The notes under the pieces were generated by a model, which was given only the letters and a program-made list of their open reading frames with translations, ran no database searches and was not told the origin of the DNA. DNA of 64,000 nucleotides from Cohaesibacter haloalkalitolerans (GTDB lineage Bacteria > Pseudomonadota > Alphaproteobacteria > Rhizobiales > Cohaesibacteraceae), in assembly GCF_003574655.1 (NCBI RefSeq), contig NZ_QNUM01000003.1, forward strand, positions 124,001-188,000, given 5' to 3'. Made by a program: the position numbers and the translations under genes. Of this stretch, positions 25,041 through 34,483 are shown piece after piece; position 1 is the first letter of the stretch; each line of letters opens with the position of its first letter.

Positions 25041-26219
25041 CTAATGCTTACCCCAGGCCTTGCCATCAAGATGATAGGTCATCTCGAAGCTCTCAGGCAG
25101 TTTCAGGGTTGACTGCAGCTTGGCCAGACGCTCAACAGAAACCTGAGCGATGGCATGCGCCAACCCGAACCCGATCTTGAACCCACCCGTTGCGATATAG
25201 ATGCTTGAAGATCCCGGCAGGAATCCGACCATCGGGTCACGTTTTTCGGCCTTCGGACGAATGCCCGCCCAGCGCTGCAGGATCTCGGCACCTTCCAGCA
25301 TCGGACACAGGTTCAGCGCCTTGGCCCAGATCTCATCGCAGCGCTCGTCCGTGCTGTGCTCGTCGTCCCAGACCTCTTCGGTCGTGCTGCCGATCGCACA
25401 AACCCCGTCATCATGTGGCACGACATAGACTGTGCGGTCGTAAAGGATCGGCAAGCCCGGCTTCTGGCCAACGTGAGCGATCAGCGCCTGTCCCTTGACG
25501 CCCTGGCCGAGTTCCGTCATGCCCGTCAGCGCCTCAATCATCGCAAAGCTCTTGTAACCGGCTGACAGCACCACGATGCCGGCAGAAAGCCTGTCACCGT
25601 TGCTGAGTGTAACCTCGGCCCCCTCGCCCAGATCCTTGATATCAACCACCTCGGCATTCTCCAGCACCGTGCCGCCGCGCTTGATTACCGAGGCTCTGGC
25701 AGCCTCGCAATAGGCGCGCGGATTGGCGCGAGCGGAGAAATTGTCGAACGCATAGCCCTCGGAACAAAGGTCGGCATTGAGCCACCCGCCCAGATCGTCC
25801 TGCGGCATGACCTTGTGATAGTATCCGGTCTCGGCGCCGTGCCAGAGGGTTTCAGCCTCCTTGGAACGCACTTCGTGGCGCTCTCTGAGGTTGGCTGTCC
25901 CGAGGGGCACGACACGGCCGCAACGGTCGTAGCCGATTGACAGCCCGACCTCTTCTTCAAGTTCCACTTTAACATTAGAAAGATTTTTTAAAGCATTGAA
26001 TTGAAACTCTTTTTTCTCATTCCATCTTTCCGACATATGCGGCAGGAGCGCCCCCAGAAGACCATAGCTCGCACCCTGCCCGATCTCCTGTTTGTCAACG
26101 AGTGTAACGCTCATGCCTGCACCCAGACAGGCTCTGGCGATGGAAAGGCCGAACACGCCGCCTCCCACGATAAGGCAATCACTGTGAGAAGCAGATGAGG
26201 TATTAAGAGCACTTGGCAT
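25041..26219 (-). CDS. FAD-dependent oxidoreductase, MnmC C-domain-like
   Basis: A 392-residue DAO-family flavoprotein. LIVGGGVFGLSIARA (16-30) is the dinucleotide-binding fold, and the C-terminal RWAGIRPKAEKRDPMVG and GGFKIGFGLA are typical of the D-amino-acid-oxidase/ThiO/MnmC group. The divergent neighbour is the methyltransferase MnmD, the other half of the enterobacterial MnmC fusion. The likely role is therefore the oxidative step that removes the carboxymethyl group from cmnm5(s2)U34 in tRNA before methylation. That is inferred from context; a D-amino acid or glycine oxidase is the alternative. A segment near residues 67-86 uses strongly AT-rich codons unlike the rest. Confidence 0.78.
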   Translation of the reverse strand: MPSALNTSSASHSDCLIVGGGVFGLSIARACLGAGMSVTLVDKQEIGQGASYGLLGALLPHMSERWNEKKEFQFNALKNLSNVKVELEEEVGLSIGYDRCGRVVPLGTANLRERHEVRSKEAETLWHGAETGYYHKVMPQDDLGGWLNADLCSEGYAFDNFSARANPRAYCEAARASVIKRGGTVLENAEVVDIKDLGEGAEVTLSNGDRLSAGIVVLSAGYKSFAMIEALTGMTELGQGVKGQALIAHVGQKPGLPILYDRTVYVVPHDDGVCAIGSTTEEVWDDEHSTDERCDEIWAKALNLCPMLEGAEILQRWAGIRPKAEKRDPMVGFLPGSSSIYIATGGFKIGFGLAHAIAQVSVERLAKLQSTLKLPESFEMTYHLDGKAWGKH

Positions 26220-26327
26220 GGCAGACTTTTCTTTTTATGAAGGGAAGCGGTATGACGGCAGAGGCCCCACTTTGAAGCTTCCAAAGTTACGGTTGCTGCA
26301 CCCTAATCGATCAAAGGCAAAATTGAT

Positions 26328-27047
26328 ATGGCGAACCCTCCCGAACTCGTGTGGCTGGACAATTTGACCCCTAAATCCACACGCTTCGATGACACCTATT
26401 ACACCCGTGACAACGGTCTGGAGGAAACGCGCCATGTCTTCATTGGGGGCAACAGACTGGAGGCGCGATGGTCAGAGGGCCAGTCGCCGGTGATCGGAGA
26501 GTTCGGCTTCGGCACCGGGCTCAACTTCCTCGCCACCTGGCAGGCATGGGACAGCCATCTTGCCCGGCAAAAAGATCTCAGCCCCTCGGGCACCAATCTG
26601 CAAGACGCACAACTGACTTTCATCTCATTCGAAAAATACCCGCTCGACAGAACCAGTCTGGAAAGAGCGCTGTCATGCTGGCAGGACCTCTCCCCGTGGA
26701 CGGAACGACTTGTAGCCGCATGGAAGCCGGAAGCCGACGGATGGCAGTCTCTCCATTTCGGCTCCGTTACGCTCATTTTGTTTATCGGCGACGCTGCGGA
26801 TGGCATCAGCAGCATCCCCCATGGAATCGACGCATGGTATCTTGATGGTTTCAACCCAAAGACCAACCCGGAACTCTGGTCGCTTGAGTTGATGACAGCC
26901 GCCTTTGCCGCGTCCAATCCCGGCGCAACGCTTGCCAGCTACACCGCGGCCGGATGGGTTCGCCGCACCCTGCAATCAGCAGGTTTCTCCATTGCAAAGC
27001 GCAAAGGCTTTGGGCATAAACGGGACATGACCATCGGAACCCGGTGA
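26328..27047 (+). CDS. mnmD: tRNA mnm5(s2)U34 methyltransferase
   Basis: A 239-residue stand-alone form of the methyltransferase half of MnmC. GEFGFGTGLNFLATW (57-71) is the SAM-binding motif, and DAWYLDGFNPKTNPELW (about 164-180) is the family signature. The C-terminal TAAGWVRRTLQSAGF closes the Rossmann fold. It methylates the aminomethyl group at wobble uridine 34 in tRNAs for Lys, Glu, Gln and others. It shares a 108-base promoter region with the divergent FAD oxidoreductase gene, and is followed by mazG after about 50 bases. No strong ribosome-binding site is seen before the ATG, but the start fits family sequences. Confidence 0.92.
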   Translation: MANPPELVWLDNLTPKSTRFDDTYYTRDNGLEETRHVFIGGNRLEARWSEGQSPVIGEFGFGTGLNFLATWQAWDSHLARQKDLSPSGTNLQDAQLTFISFEKYPLDRTSLERALSCWQDLSPWTERLVAAWKPEADGWQSLHFGSVTLILFIGDAADGISSIPHGIDAWYLDGFNPKTNPELWSLELMTAAFAASNPGATLASYTAAGWVRRTLQSAGFSIAKRKGFGHKRDMTIGTR

Positions 27048-27098
27048 GTCAATCTGCACGCGTTAGGCGTGCCACCGCAAATAATCTTGAGTTCAAAT

Positions 27099-27944
27099 AT
27101 GACACTTCAGCCCTCTCGCGACATAGCAACGCTTGTCGAAATAATGACCCGTCTTCGTGACAAGGAGACAGGTTGCCCTTGGGACATTGAACAGGATTTC
27201 GCCTCCATCATCCCCTATACCATAGAAGAAGCCTACGAAGTTCAGGACGCCATCGAGCGGAACGATCTCTATGATATGCGGGATGAGCTGGGGGATCTTT
27301 TGCTCCAGGTTATCTTCCACGCACAAATGGCCAGCGAAATGGAAGACCATCCGGCCCGCTTCGACTTTGGCGACGTCGTTCTTGCTGTGACAAAGAAGAT
27401 GCTGCGCCGCCACCCCCACGTATTCGGCACCACTGAGGCCCGCGACAAGGGCATGGTGCGTGAAGCATGGGAAGCCATCAAGACCGAGGAAAAGGCCGAA
27501 CGCGCCAAGGAACGGGAAGCCATCGGCCTGACCGAAAAGGAGCAGACCTTCCTTGATGCCGTACCGCGCGGCATGCCAGCGATGAAAGCCGCCGTCAAAC
27601 TGCAGAAGCAGGCCAGCAAGGTCGGGTTCGACTGGAATGACCCCATTCTCGTGCTCGACAAGATCGCCGAGGAAGTGGAAGAAGTCCGCGCCGAACTCAT
27701 CGACCATGAGCTTGACGAAAAGGCCATCCGCAATGAAATCGGCGACCTGCTGTTTGCCGTGGCTAACCTCGCCCGCCATCTGAACGTCGACCCGGACGAA
27801 GCGCTGTCCTATACCAACCAGAAATTCCGTGACCGCTTCGGTCACATCGAAAGCGAACTGGCTGAACGGGGGGGCAACCTCGAAAGTGCCACGCTCGATG
27901 AAATGGAAGATCTCTGGCAGGAAGCCAAGAGTGAACGGGACTGA
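27099..27944 (+). CDS. mazG: Nucleoside triphosphate pyrophosphohydrolase MazG
   Basis: A 281-residue protein with two MazG domains. The first has CPWDIEQDF, IEEAYEVQDAI and ELGDLLLQVIFHA with the EExxE and ExxD metal ligands. The second has EEVEEVRAEL and EIGDLLFAVANLARHL. It hydrolyses NTPs to NMP and pyrophosphate, cleaning damaged nucleotides and lowering ppGpp. ATG at 27099 is preferred over an in-frame GTG at 27069; neither has a good ribosome-binding site. It converges on hflX, the usual neighbour at the end of the ntr-hfq-hflX series. Confidence 0.93.
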   Translation: MTLQPSRDIATLVEIMTRLRDKETGCPWDIEQDFASIIPYTIEEAYEVQDAIERNDLYDMRDELGDLLLQVIFHAQMASEMEDHPARFDFGDVVLAVTKKMLRRHPHVFGTTEARDKGMVREAWEAIKTEEKAERAKEREAIGLTEKEQTFLDAVPRGMPAMKAAVKLQKQASKVGFDWNDPILVLDKIAEEVEEVRAELIDHELDEKAIRNEIGDLLFAVANLARHLNVDPDEALSYTNQKFRDRFGHIESELAERGGNLESATLDEMEDLWQEAKSERD

Positions 27945-27967
27945 CCGTCTCCGGCTATCATGAACAA

Positions 27968-27998
27968 GGGCTCCGAACGCGACTTGCATCCGGAGCCC
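27968..27998. terminator. Hairpin between convergent mazG and hflX
   Basis: An 8-bp repeat, GGGCTCCG with CGGAGCCC and a loop of about 15 bases, sits midway between the two convergent stop codons. No T-run follows on either strand, so termination is plausible but weakly supported. Confidence 0.45.
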
Positions 27999-28024
27999 CT
28001 GCCCTGATTTAATGACTGGGTTGA

Positions 28025-29422
28025 CTAATCGACGTCAAAACGGCTGCGCAATTCGGACTGAAGCTTGTCCTGCGCCCGCACATGAAGAGCAATCCCGTCT
28101 TCGCCGTCGGCCCGATCGAGCACATCGCAATGGCGATACAGCCAGGCGAGCCCTTCCCCGTCCTCGAAATCGAGATGAACCGTCAGGATGTTGTCCTCTT
28201 CAGACAGCTTTTCCTCGATTTCGGCCAACAGAATACTGGTGCCCTCACCGGTCACGGCGGAAACCGCGACAGGTTGCATCTGCCCCGTTGCTCGGGACGG
28301 CTGCTGAATGGCAGCCCTGTCAAGCACAGTCTGTCGTTCTTCTTCGGGCAGCAGGTCTATCTTGTTCCAGACTTCGATCACCCGCGGATCAATGTTGATC
28401 TCGATCCCGAGGTCATGCAGAACGCTGGCAACGTCTTCCGCCTGCGCGTTGGTATCCTCATGCACGATGTCCCGCACATGCAGAATGACATCGGCTTCAA
28501 GGACTTCTTCCAGCGTCGCACGGAAAGCGGCGATCAGATGGGTCGGCAGATCGGAGATGAACCCGACCGTATCGGACAGGATGACCGACCGCCCATGCGG
28601 CAACACCATTGTGCGCAGGGTCGGATCAAGCGTTGCAAAGAGCAGATCCTTGGCAAAGATCCCGGCTCCGGTAAGATAGTTGAACAGCGTCGATTTGCCA
28701 GCGTTGGTGTAGCCGACAAGCGCAACGATGGGATGCGGAACCTTCTGCCGGTTGGAGCGGTGCAGCCCACGGGTCCGGCGTACCTGCTCGAGATCCTTCT
28801 CAAGCCGGTTGATCTTGTCCTGAAGGGCCCGCCGGTCGGCCTCGATCTGCGTTTCGCCGGGACCACCCATGAAGCCGATACCGCCGCGCTGACGCTCAAG
28901 ATGCGTCCAGCTGCGTACGAGACGACCTTTCTGGTAATTGAGATGGGCCAGTTCGACCTGCAGGCGCCCTTCCTTGGTCTGGGCGCGGCGACCGAAAATT
29001 TCGAGGATCAGTCCGGTTCTGTCGAGAACCTTGCTATCCCATTCCTTTTCCAGATTGCGTTGCTGGATAGGCGAAAGCGGATGATCGATGATGACGAGAT
29101 CAACCTTCTCGCGGTCGATGATCTCCCAGATATCTTCCAGCTTGCCCTTGCCGATCAGCGTCGCAGGTCGAATGGCATTGAGCGGCACGCGCAAAACATC
29201 GACAATATCGAGATCAATAGCGGCAGCAAGCCCGGCGGCTTCTTCAAGACGCGCCTCATCTGTGCGCCGGATAACACGTCCGTCCGACGCAGCCTTGTTT
29301 TGCAAATGCTGTGAAAGAATAGGAACAAGCACCAGCGCACGTGTAACAACGGCGCCGCGATCAATCATCTTGCTCGCACGTTTGCCTGTTTCCTGACCTT
29401 CAAATTCGTCTGAGTCTGACAA
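28025..29422 (-). CDS. hflX: GTPase HflX
   Basis: A 465-residue ribosome-associated GTPase that splits stalled ribosomes. The HflX N-terminal domain is followed by the glycine-rich motif GGPGETQIEADRR (186-198), then the G domain: G1 GYTNAGKS (237-244), G3 DTVGFISDLP, G4 NKID. The reading frame begins with a TTG touching the hfq stop codon, with no intergenic base. An internal ATG at residue 19 is the alternative, which would drop a variable acidic tail. Either way, it is coupled to hfq as in many proteobacteria. Confidence 0.93.
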   Translation of the reverse strand: MSDSDEFEGQETGKRASKMIDRGAVVTRALVLVPILSQHLQNKAASDGRVIRRTDEARLEEAAGLAAAIDLDIVDVLRVPLNAIRPATLIGKGKLEDIWEIIDREKVDLVIIDHPLSPIQQRNLEKEWDSKVLDRTGLILEIFGRRAQTKEGRLQVELAHLNYQKGRLVRSWTHLERQRGGIGFMGGPGETQIEADRRALQDKINRLEKDLEQVRRTRGLHRSNRQKVPHPIVALVGYTNAGKSTLFNYLTGAGIFAKDLLFATLDPTLRTMVLPHGRSVILSDTVGFISDLPTHLIAAFRATLEEVLEADVILHVRDIVHEDTNAQAEDVASVLHDLGIEINIDPRVIEVWNKIDLLPEEERQTVLDRAAIQQPSRATGQMQPVAVSAVTGEGTSILLAEIEEKLSEEDNILTVHLDFEDGEGLAWLYRHCDVLDRADGEDGIALHVRAQDKLQSELRSRFDVD

Positions 29423-29677
29423 TCAGCCCTCAGCCTTTTCGCCATTCTCGCCAGCTTCGAACAGCGTCAATGGTCCATTTGGCATGATCGTGGAGATGGC
29501 ATGCTTGTAGACCAGCTGCGAATGCCCGTCGCGGCGCAAAAGCACGCAGAAATTATCGAACCAAGTTACAACACCTTGCAACTTGACCCCATTGACCAGA
29601 AAAATGGTCAGAGGTGTCTTCGTTTTTCTAACATGATTGAGAAAGGTATCTTGGAGGTTCTGGGCGCGTTCAGCCAT
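29423..29677 (-). CDS. hfq: RNA chaperone Hfq
   Basis: An 84-residue Sm-like protein forming a hexameric ring for small RNA-mRNA pairing. Gln8 and the Sm1 segment [13 protein letters not shown] are followed by Sm2 with YKHAIS (57-62), the proximal-face lysine-histidine pair. A short acidic tail (about 12 residues) follows the core, typical of alphaproteobacteria. AGGCAGGA lies upstream of the ATG. It is directly followed by hflX; trkH precedes it on the same strand at 346 bases, so hfq probably has its own promoter. Confidence 0.97.
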   Translation of the reverse strand: MAERAQNLQDTFLNHVRKTKTPLTIFLVNGVKLQGVVTWFDNFCVLLRRDGHSQLVYKHAISTIMPNGPLTLFEAGENGEKAEG

Positions 29678-30023
29678 GTGTCCTGCCTTATTTTCTTTTC
29701 ATTCAACATGAGGTCATCAAGACCTGTCATGTGATTTCAGTATGACGTAGTCCGGTAGATTTCACCAGCCTGAGCCACGCCATTTTTGATCGCGTGAAGC
29801 CATTAGGCTGATATTGTCCACATATCTTGGGGGAATTCTGCCAGTGATCACCCGGCAGCCCCCCACAAACCGCATCGGCAATCTTGCTCATAAAAATCGA
29901 AGTTTTCTAAGATATCGATTCTCAGACTACCAGTTTAACTAAAACCGGTCGCTTGCCAAGCTGCAATCGCAACCAAATTGGGCATTGTGCCCAATAGCCA
30001 ACCAATGTGTTGCAACTTCAGGC
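29678..30023. other. Intergenic region trkH / hfq
   Basis: This 346-base stretch carries the end of the trkH transcript and the hfq promoter region, both read on the reverse strand. A perfect 8-bp stem ATTGGGCA with TGCCCAAT (29977-29995) lies 28 bases after the trkH stop and is followed on the reverse strand by a short TTT, a possible weak terminator. A 5-bp stem AGGTC/GACCT lies near 29711-29725. No gene is seen. Confidence 0.5.
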
Positions 30024-31493
30024 TTATCTGAGCCATGTCCTGAAGCTCAGTGCCCCCAAAAGGACGATGATTTCCACCCGCCCGAGCAGCATTGTCGCCG
30101 CCAGAGTGTATTTCACAACCGGTGCCATTTCGAAATAGCTGGGCCAGTCGGCAGTCTGCGTCCAGTTGGTGCTGTAAAGCGGGCCGATATTGGCGAAGCT
30201 CGAAACGGTAGCCAGAATACCACCATCCAGATATCCGATATGGCTTGTGACGATCCCGACGACCACAGCGATCAGGGTGAGCGACAGGAACAGCGAAGTC
30301 CAGACACCGTTCATGAACTGGATCGTTGGCCGCGCATCGCCAAGCCGCCCCTTGCGGATCTTGTTGGGGTGGAGCAGCCGGCTGACTTCACTCACCAACT
30401 GCATGAACAGCGCGGCCACACGATAGATCTTGAGGCCGCCAGACGTGGAAAAGGAAGTTGCCCCCATCAGCGCCAGACTGACCACCAGCAGCCCGGGAAA
30501 GACCGTAACGTCTGCGTGACGCAGTTCGATGCCGGTAGTCGAAATCAACGAAATGGCGGCAAAGAATCCCTGCCGGATCGCAGCACTTGGCGCCAGCACA
30601 CTCGCGCCGCCGGCAAGCTGAAAGAGGGTTATGGAATAGAACAGCCCGACCACGAACATCAGCGCAAACAGGATGTAGCTTTCCCGGTGTTCGATGAGAA
30701 ACTGCAATTTCTTGCGCACCGCCATCCGATGCCAGACGACACTGGACGACCCGGCGATCATGCCAAGGGCAATGACAAGCTCGGCCAACCGGTTGTCATA
30801 ATGCTCGCCGATCGCGCCATCAAAGGGCAGAAAGCCGCCAGTACTGATGGTCGAGAAGGCAATACAGGTGGAATCGAAGGGTGGAATTCCCACCACCACC
30901 AGCAACACCGCAAGCGCCAGCGTGATCAGCCCATAGGCCGTTCCCACCTGTCGCAGGACATTGGTCGTCCAGCCGATTTCATCGCCCAGACTCTGCTCCA
31001 TGAACTTGCTGTAGGTATCGCGAATGACACCGACCCCGCTTGGTGCCAGCACCAGAAGGAAACTCAGCAAGGTAAGGAAGCCGCCGAACCATTGCAGGAT
31101 GGCCCGCCAGAAGATGATCGCCTTCGGCACCCCTTCAAGGGTCGGAAAAATGGTTGCCCCCGTAGTGCTGATCCCCGATGCAGCCTCGAAAAAGGCGTCG
31201 ACCCACGCCATATGACCAGACATCACAAAGGGAAAGGCCGCAGCCACGGGCAGACCGAACCAGGCGAAAACACACAGCAGAAAGGTCTGCTGGTTGACCA
31301 TCTCCCGTTCCTGACCACGCAAGGCAAAATAGATTCCGCCGGAGAGAAACCCCGTAAGACCGGAGGTCAACAGAAACCCCTCGGCCAATTCCGCATCCCC
31401 CGCGCTGAGCGCCACCAGCGCCGTCGGCAGCATAAGGCTGCCGAGGGCTCCGAGCAGAATGGACAGATAGTAGAGAATAGCGGTCATCCGCAA
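30024..31493 (-). CDS. trkH: Potassium uptake protein TrkH
   Basis: A 489-residue inner-membrane potassium channel subunit with about ten hydrophobic segments. Filter-like loops typical of the SKT family are visible in SGISTTGATIFP (near 105-120), FSTISTGGFLPFD, ISTTGIELRH and VSSFANIGPLYS. It imports K+ with TrkA as the cytoplasmic gate. It lies 15 bases after trkA on the same strand. The arrangement ntrX-trkA-trkH-hfq is a known alphaproteobacterial variant of the ntr locus. Confidence 0.94.
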   Translation of the reverse strand: MRMTAILYYLSILLGALGSLMLPTALVALSAGDAELAEGFLLTSGLTGFLSGGIYFALRGQEREMVNQQTFLLCVFAWFGLPVAAAFPFVMSGHMAWVDAFFEAASGISTTGATIFPTLEGVPKAIIFWRAILQWFGGFLTLLSFLLVLAPSGVGVIRDTYSKFMEQSLGDEIGWTTNVLRQVGTAYGLITLALAVLLVVVGIPPFDSTCIAFSTISTGGFLPFDGAIGEHYDNRLAELVIALGMIAGSSSVVWHRMAVRKKLQFLIEHRESYILFALMFVVGLFYSITLFQLAGGASVLAPSAAIRQGFFAAISLISTTGIELRHADVTVFPGLLVVSLALMGATSFSTSGGLKIYRVAALFMQLVSEVSRLLHPNKIRKGRLGDARPTIQFMNGVWTSLFLSLTLIAVVVGIVTSHIGYLDGGILATVSSFANIGPLYSTNWTQTADWPSYFEMAPVVKYTLAATMLLGRVEIIVLLGALSFRTWLR

Positions 31494-31508
31494 TCAGCCT
31501 CGTTGGGA

Positions 31509-32885
31509 TCAGAAAAATTCGAAACTGACGCGGAACAGCAGTTCCACCTGCTTGACGCGATCTGCAAGGGCAAAAAGAATGACCCGGTCACCGGCCTGAA
31601 TGGTCGTCTCGCCATCAGGCATCAACACCTCGCTGCCACGGTAGATGGCACCGACACGAACGCCTTCGGGGAATTCAACGCTGCGCAACGGTCGACCGAC
31701 CAGTGGAGAGGTCTCCAGAGCTTCTGCTTCAATGCCCTCGGCGGCACCGTCTTCCACAGCATGAACCCCACGGATACGACCGCGCCGAACATGCTGCAGA
31801 ATCTTGGAAATGGTGACCGAACGCGGGTTGACGCTGGAATCGATTCCGAGATCATGCACCAGCGCGGAATAATGGGAATCATTGAGCAGCGCCATCGTGC
31901 GCGAACAGCCAAGACGCTTGGCCATTGCACAGCTCAGAATGTTCACCTGATCATTGTTGGTCAGTGCAATCATCGTGTCCGCTTCGCGAATATCGGCTTC
32001 CTTCAGAATATCCTGATCAAGCGCACTGCCCTGCAGAACGATGGTATCGTTGAAATCGTTGGCGATCTTGATGGCCCGATCGCGATTGAGCTCGATGACC
32101 TTGGCGCGGGTCCGCTTGCGGCGTTCCTCAATGGCCATCGCAACATAGCGGCCAATGTTACCACCACCGGCAATCACCACCCGGTTGGCCTGAGCCTCGT
32201 CATGGCCGAAGATGCTGAGGGTACGCCAGACATGATCGCGGGAGACAACGACGTAAGCCAGATCGCTGGCCTGCATGTGGTCTTCCGCGTGCGGCACAAA
32301 CAGTTGCCCCTCGCGCCGGATGCCAACCACCACGGCCTGCAGATCGGGGAACAATTCGGTCAGCTGCCGTAGCGGCGTATCAACAACCGGACATTCCTCT
32401 TCGCACTCGATCGCGATCATCAACACTTCGCCATCGGCAAAGCGCACCGTATCTTCCGCGCCGGGCATGGCCATGCGTGACAGCACCATTTCCCCCACTT
32501 CCACCTCGGGAGAAATGATCACGTCGATAGGCAGATGTTCGCGCGAGAACAGGTCTGCATAATGCTTTTCAAGATAGGACTGCGCGCGCACACGCGCCAC
32601 CTTGGTGGGTACGTTGAAAATGGAGTGGGCGACCTGACAGGCGATCATGTTCACCTCGTCATAGAGCGTGACCGCGATGATCATGTCCGCTTCCTTGGCC
32701 CCGGCTCGCGCCAGAATGTCCGGATGCGCCCCGTGGCCGACATAACCGCGAACGTCCAGCGTATCGCGAATGGCAGCGACGAGCTGCGGAGAGCTGTCAA
32801 TCACGGTAACATCATTCTGCTCTGACGACAGATGCTTGGCGATGCCATATCCCACCTGCCCTGCGCCGCAAATCACCACTTTCAT
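31509..32885 (-). CDS. trkA: Potassium transport NAD-binding regulator TrkA
   Basis: A 458-residue cytoplasmic protein with two RCK units, the same length as E. coli TrkA. The first Rossmann fold is [17 protein letters not shown] at the N terminus; the second, [14 protein letters not shown], begins near residue 230. Each is followed by a TrkA-C domain, the last with [13 protein letters not shown]. It binds NAD(H) or ATP/ADP and gates TrkH. ATG at 32885 is chosen since the Rossmann motif starts immediately after it; the open frame extends 39 bases upstream. ntrX lies 226 bases upstream. Confidence 0.95.
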   Translation of the reverse strand: MKVVICGAGQVGYGIAKHLSSEQNDVTVIDSSPQLVAAIRDTLDVRGYVGHGAHPDILARAGAKEADMIIAVTLYDEVNMIACQVAHSIFNVPTKVARVRAQSYLEKHYADLFSREHLPIDVIISPEVEVGEMVLSRMAMPGAEDTVRFADGEVLMIAIECEEECPVVDTPLRQLTELFPDLQAVVVGIRREGQLFVPHAEDHMQASDLAYVVVSRDHVWRTLSIFGHDEAQANRVVIAGGGNIGRYVAMAIEERRKRTRAKVIELNRDRAIKIANDFNDTIVLQGSALDQDILKEADIREADTMIALTNNDQVNILSCAMAKRLGCSRTMALLNDSHYSALVHDLGIDSSVNPRSVTISKILQHVRRGRIRGVHAVEDGAAEGIEAEALETSPLVGRPLRSVEFPEGVRVGAIYRGSEVLMPDGETTIQAGDRVILFALADRVKQVELLFRVSFEFF

Positions 32886-33110
32886 AACTGACCGCTTTCG
32901 TTTTTCGGTCTGCCGCCAAAGCAACAGCCCTTGCGCATTGAACCCGATGAGCGACTTGCACCATGAACCGGAACAGATGGCCGCTCTAGAGATGTCATCC
33001 GCGCTTTATTGCATATTTTGGAGCCAAGCCCAACGAAAGAAACGCATAGCCTCCTTCACGACAGAAGGCAAGAGAGGCGACGGGGAAGGCATATCCCCGC
33101 AAGCCAACCC

Positions 33111-34481
33111 TCAAACCACGCCGAGACTCTTCAGCTTGCGATGCAACGCCGAGCGCTCCATGCCGACAAATTCCGCTGTACGCGAGACGTTTCCGCCAAA
33201 TCGGGCGATCTGTGCCTTGAGATATTCGCGCTCGAAAACTTCCCTCGCCCTCTTCAGCGGCAGCGACATGATCTGCTCGCCCGCTTCTCCACCGCCAGGA
33301 ATGCTCGGCACGGTCTCGCCAACTTCGCTTGGCAAAAGATCAGCGGTAATGATCGCATTTTCATCTCCCTTCGTGAGAATCAGCAGCCGCTCGATGTTGT
33401 TGCGCAACTGGCGGATATTGCCCGGCCAGTTGTGCGCCTGCAGGATCGCCATGGCGTCTTCCCCGATCTTGCGCGCAGGCAAACCAGCGGTCGCCGACAG
33501 CTGCTCCATGAAATGCAGGACAAGCTCGGGGATGTCCTCCCGCCGGTCAGCCAGAGGTGGAACGGAAAGCGGAACGACGCTGAGGCGATGGAACAGGTCT
33601 TCACGGAACGTTCCTTCGGTAATCAGGCCCTCCATATTGCGCGCAGTGGAGGAAATCACGCGCACATCCACCTGAACCGGCTTGCTGCCACCAACGCGGA
33701 TGAACTTGCTCGTCGTCAACACCCGTGTCAGCTTGCTTTGCAGGTCGATCGGCAGGTCGGCGATTTCCTCAAGATAGAGCGTACCGCCGTGCGCTTCTTC
33801 AAAGGCGCCGACCTTGCGCTGGGTAGCACCATCCGCTTCTGTGCCAAACAGCTGCAATTCCAGATCTTCCAGCGCAAACTGGATGGAGGAAAAGATCACG
33901 AAAGGCGCTTCAGCCCTTGGCGACTGCTGATGGATGCAGCGAGCGACCAGCTCCTTGCCGGAGCCGGACTGACCGGAGATAAGAACCCGACTGTTGGTCG
34001 GCGCGACACGCTGGATCATCTGCCGAAGGTTGTTCATCGAGCCGGACGAGCCGACCAGTTTGGTCTCCACGCCGCTGCGCGACTGCAGATCCTTCACCTG
34101 CCGCTTGAGGCTGGAGGCTTCAAGGGCACGCTCGGCCACCAGAATGAGCCGATCGGCCTTGAACGGCTTTTCGATGAAATCATAGGCCCCGCGCTTGATC
34201 GCCGCCACTGCGGTTTCCACCCCGCCGTGGCCGGAAATCATCACGACCGGCAATTCGGGGTGCTTCTGCTTGATGACAGCCAACAGCGCCAGACCATCAA
34301 GGCGCGAGCCCTGCAACCAGATATCGAGAAAGATGAGAGAGGGTCGGCGCTGCTCGATCAGCTCCAGCGCTTCGTCGCTGTGCGACGCCATGCGCGTATC
34401 GTACCCTTCATCTTCCAAAAGGCCTGCAACAAGCTCACGAATGTCGACCTCGTCATCGACCACAAGAATATCGGCAGCCAT
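33111..34481 (-). CDS. ntrX: Two-component response regulator NtrX
   Basis: A 456-residue NtrC-family regulator: receiver domain with phospho-acceptor Asp53, AAA+ domain with Walker A GQSGSGKE (170-177), and a Fis-type HTH at the C terminus ([20 protein letters not shown]). The loop that contacts sigma-54, GAFTGA in NtrC, is absent: the region reads [17 protein letters not shown] (211-227). It is therefore not expected to activate sigma-54 promoters by the usual mechanism, as is known for other alphaproteobacterial NtrX. With NtrY it controls envelope, nitrogen and redox responses. Two bases separate it from ntrY. Confidence 0.95.
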   Translation of the reverse strand: MAADILVVDDEVDIRELVAGLLEDEGYDTRMASHSDEALELIEQRRPSLIFLDIWLQGSRLDGLALLAVIKQKHPELPVVMISGHGGVETAVAAIKRGAYDFIEKPFKADRLILVAERALEASSLKRQVKDLQSRSGVETKLVGSSGSMNNLRQMIQRVAPTNSRVLISGQSGSGKELVARCIHQQSPRAEAPFVIFSSIQFALEDLELQLFGTEADGATQRKVGAFEEAHGGTLYLEEIADLPIDLQSKLTRVLTTSKFIRVGGSKPVQVDVRVISSTARNMEGLITEGTFREDLFHRLSVVPLSVPPLADRREDIPELVLHFMEQLSATAGLPARKIGEDAMAILQAHNWPGNIRQLRNNIERLLILTKGDENAIITADLLPSEVGETVPSIPGGGEAGEQIMSLPLKRAREVFEREYLKAQIARFGGNVSRTAEFVGMERSALHRKLKSLGVV

Positions 34482-34483
34482 AC

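Noticed and set aside
29985-32372. A 795-codon open frame on the forward strand opposite trkH and trkA
   Set aside because: It is the complement of two well-supported genes, has a His/Gln/Arg-rich composition without family motifs, and no ribosome-binding site. It reflects GC-rich codon structure.
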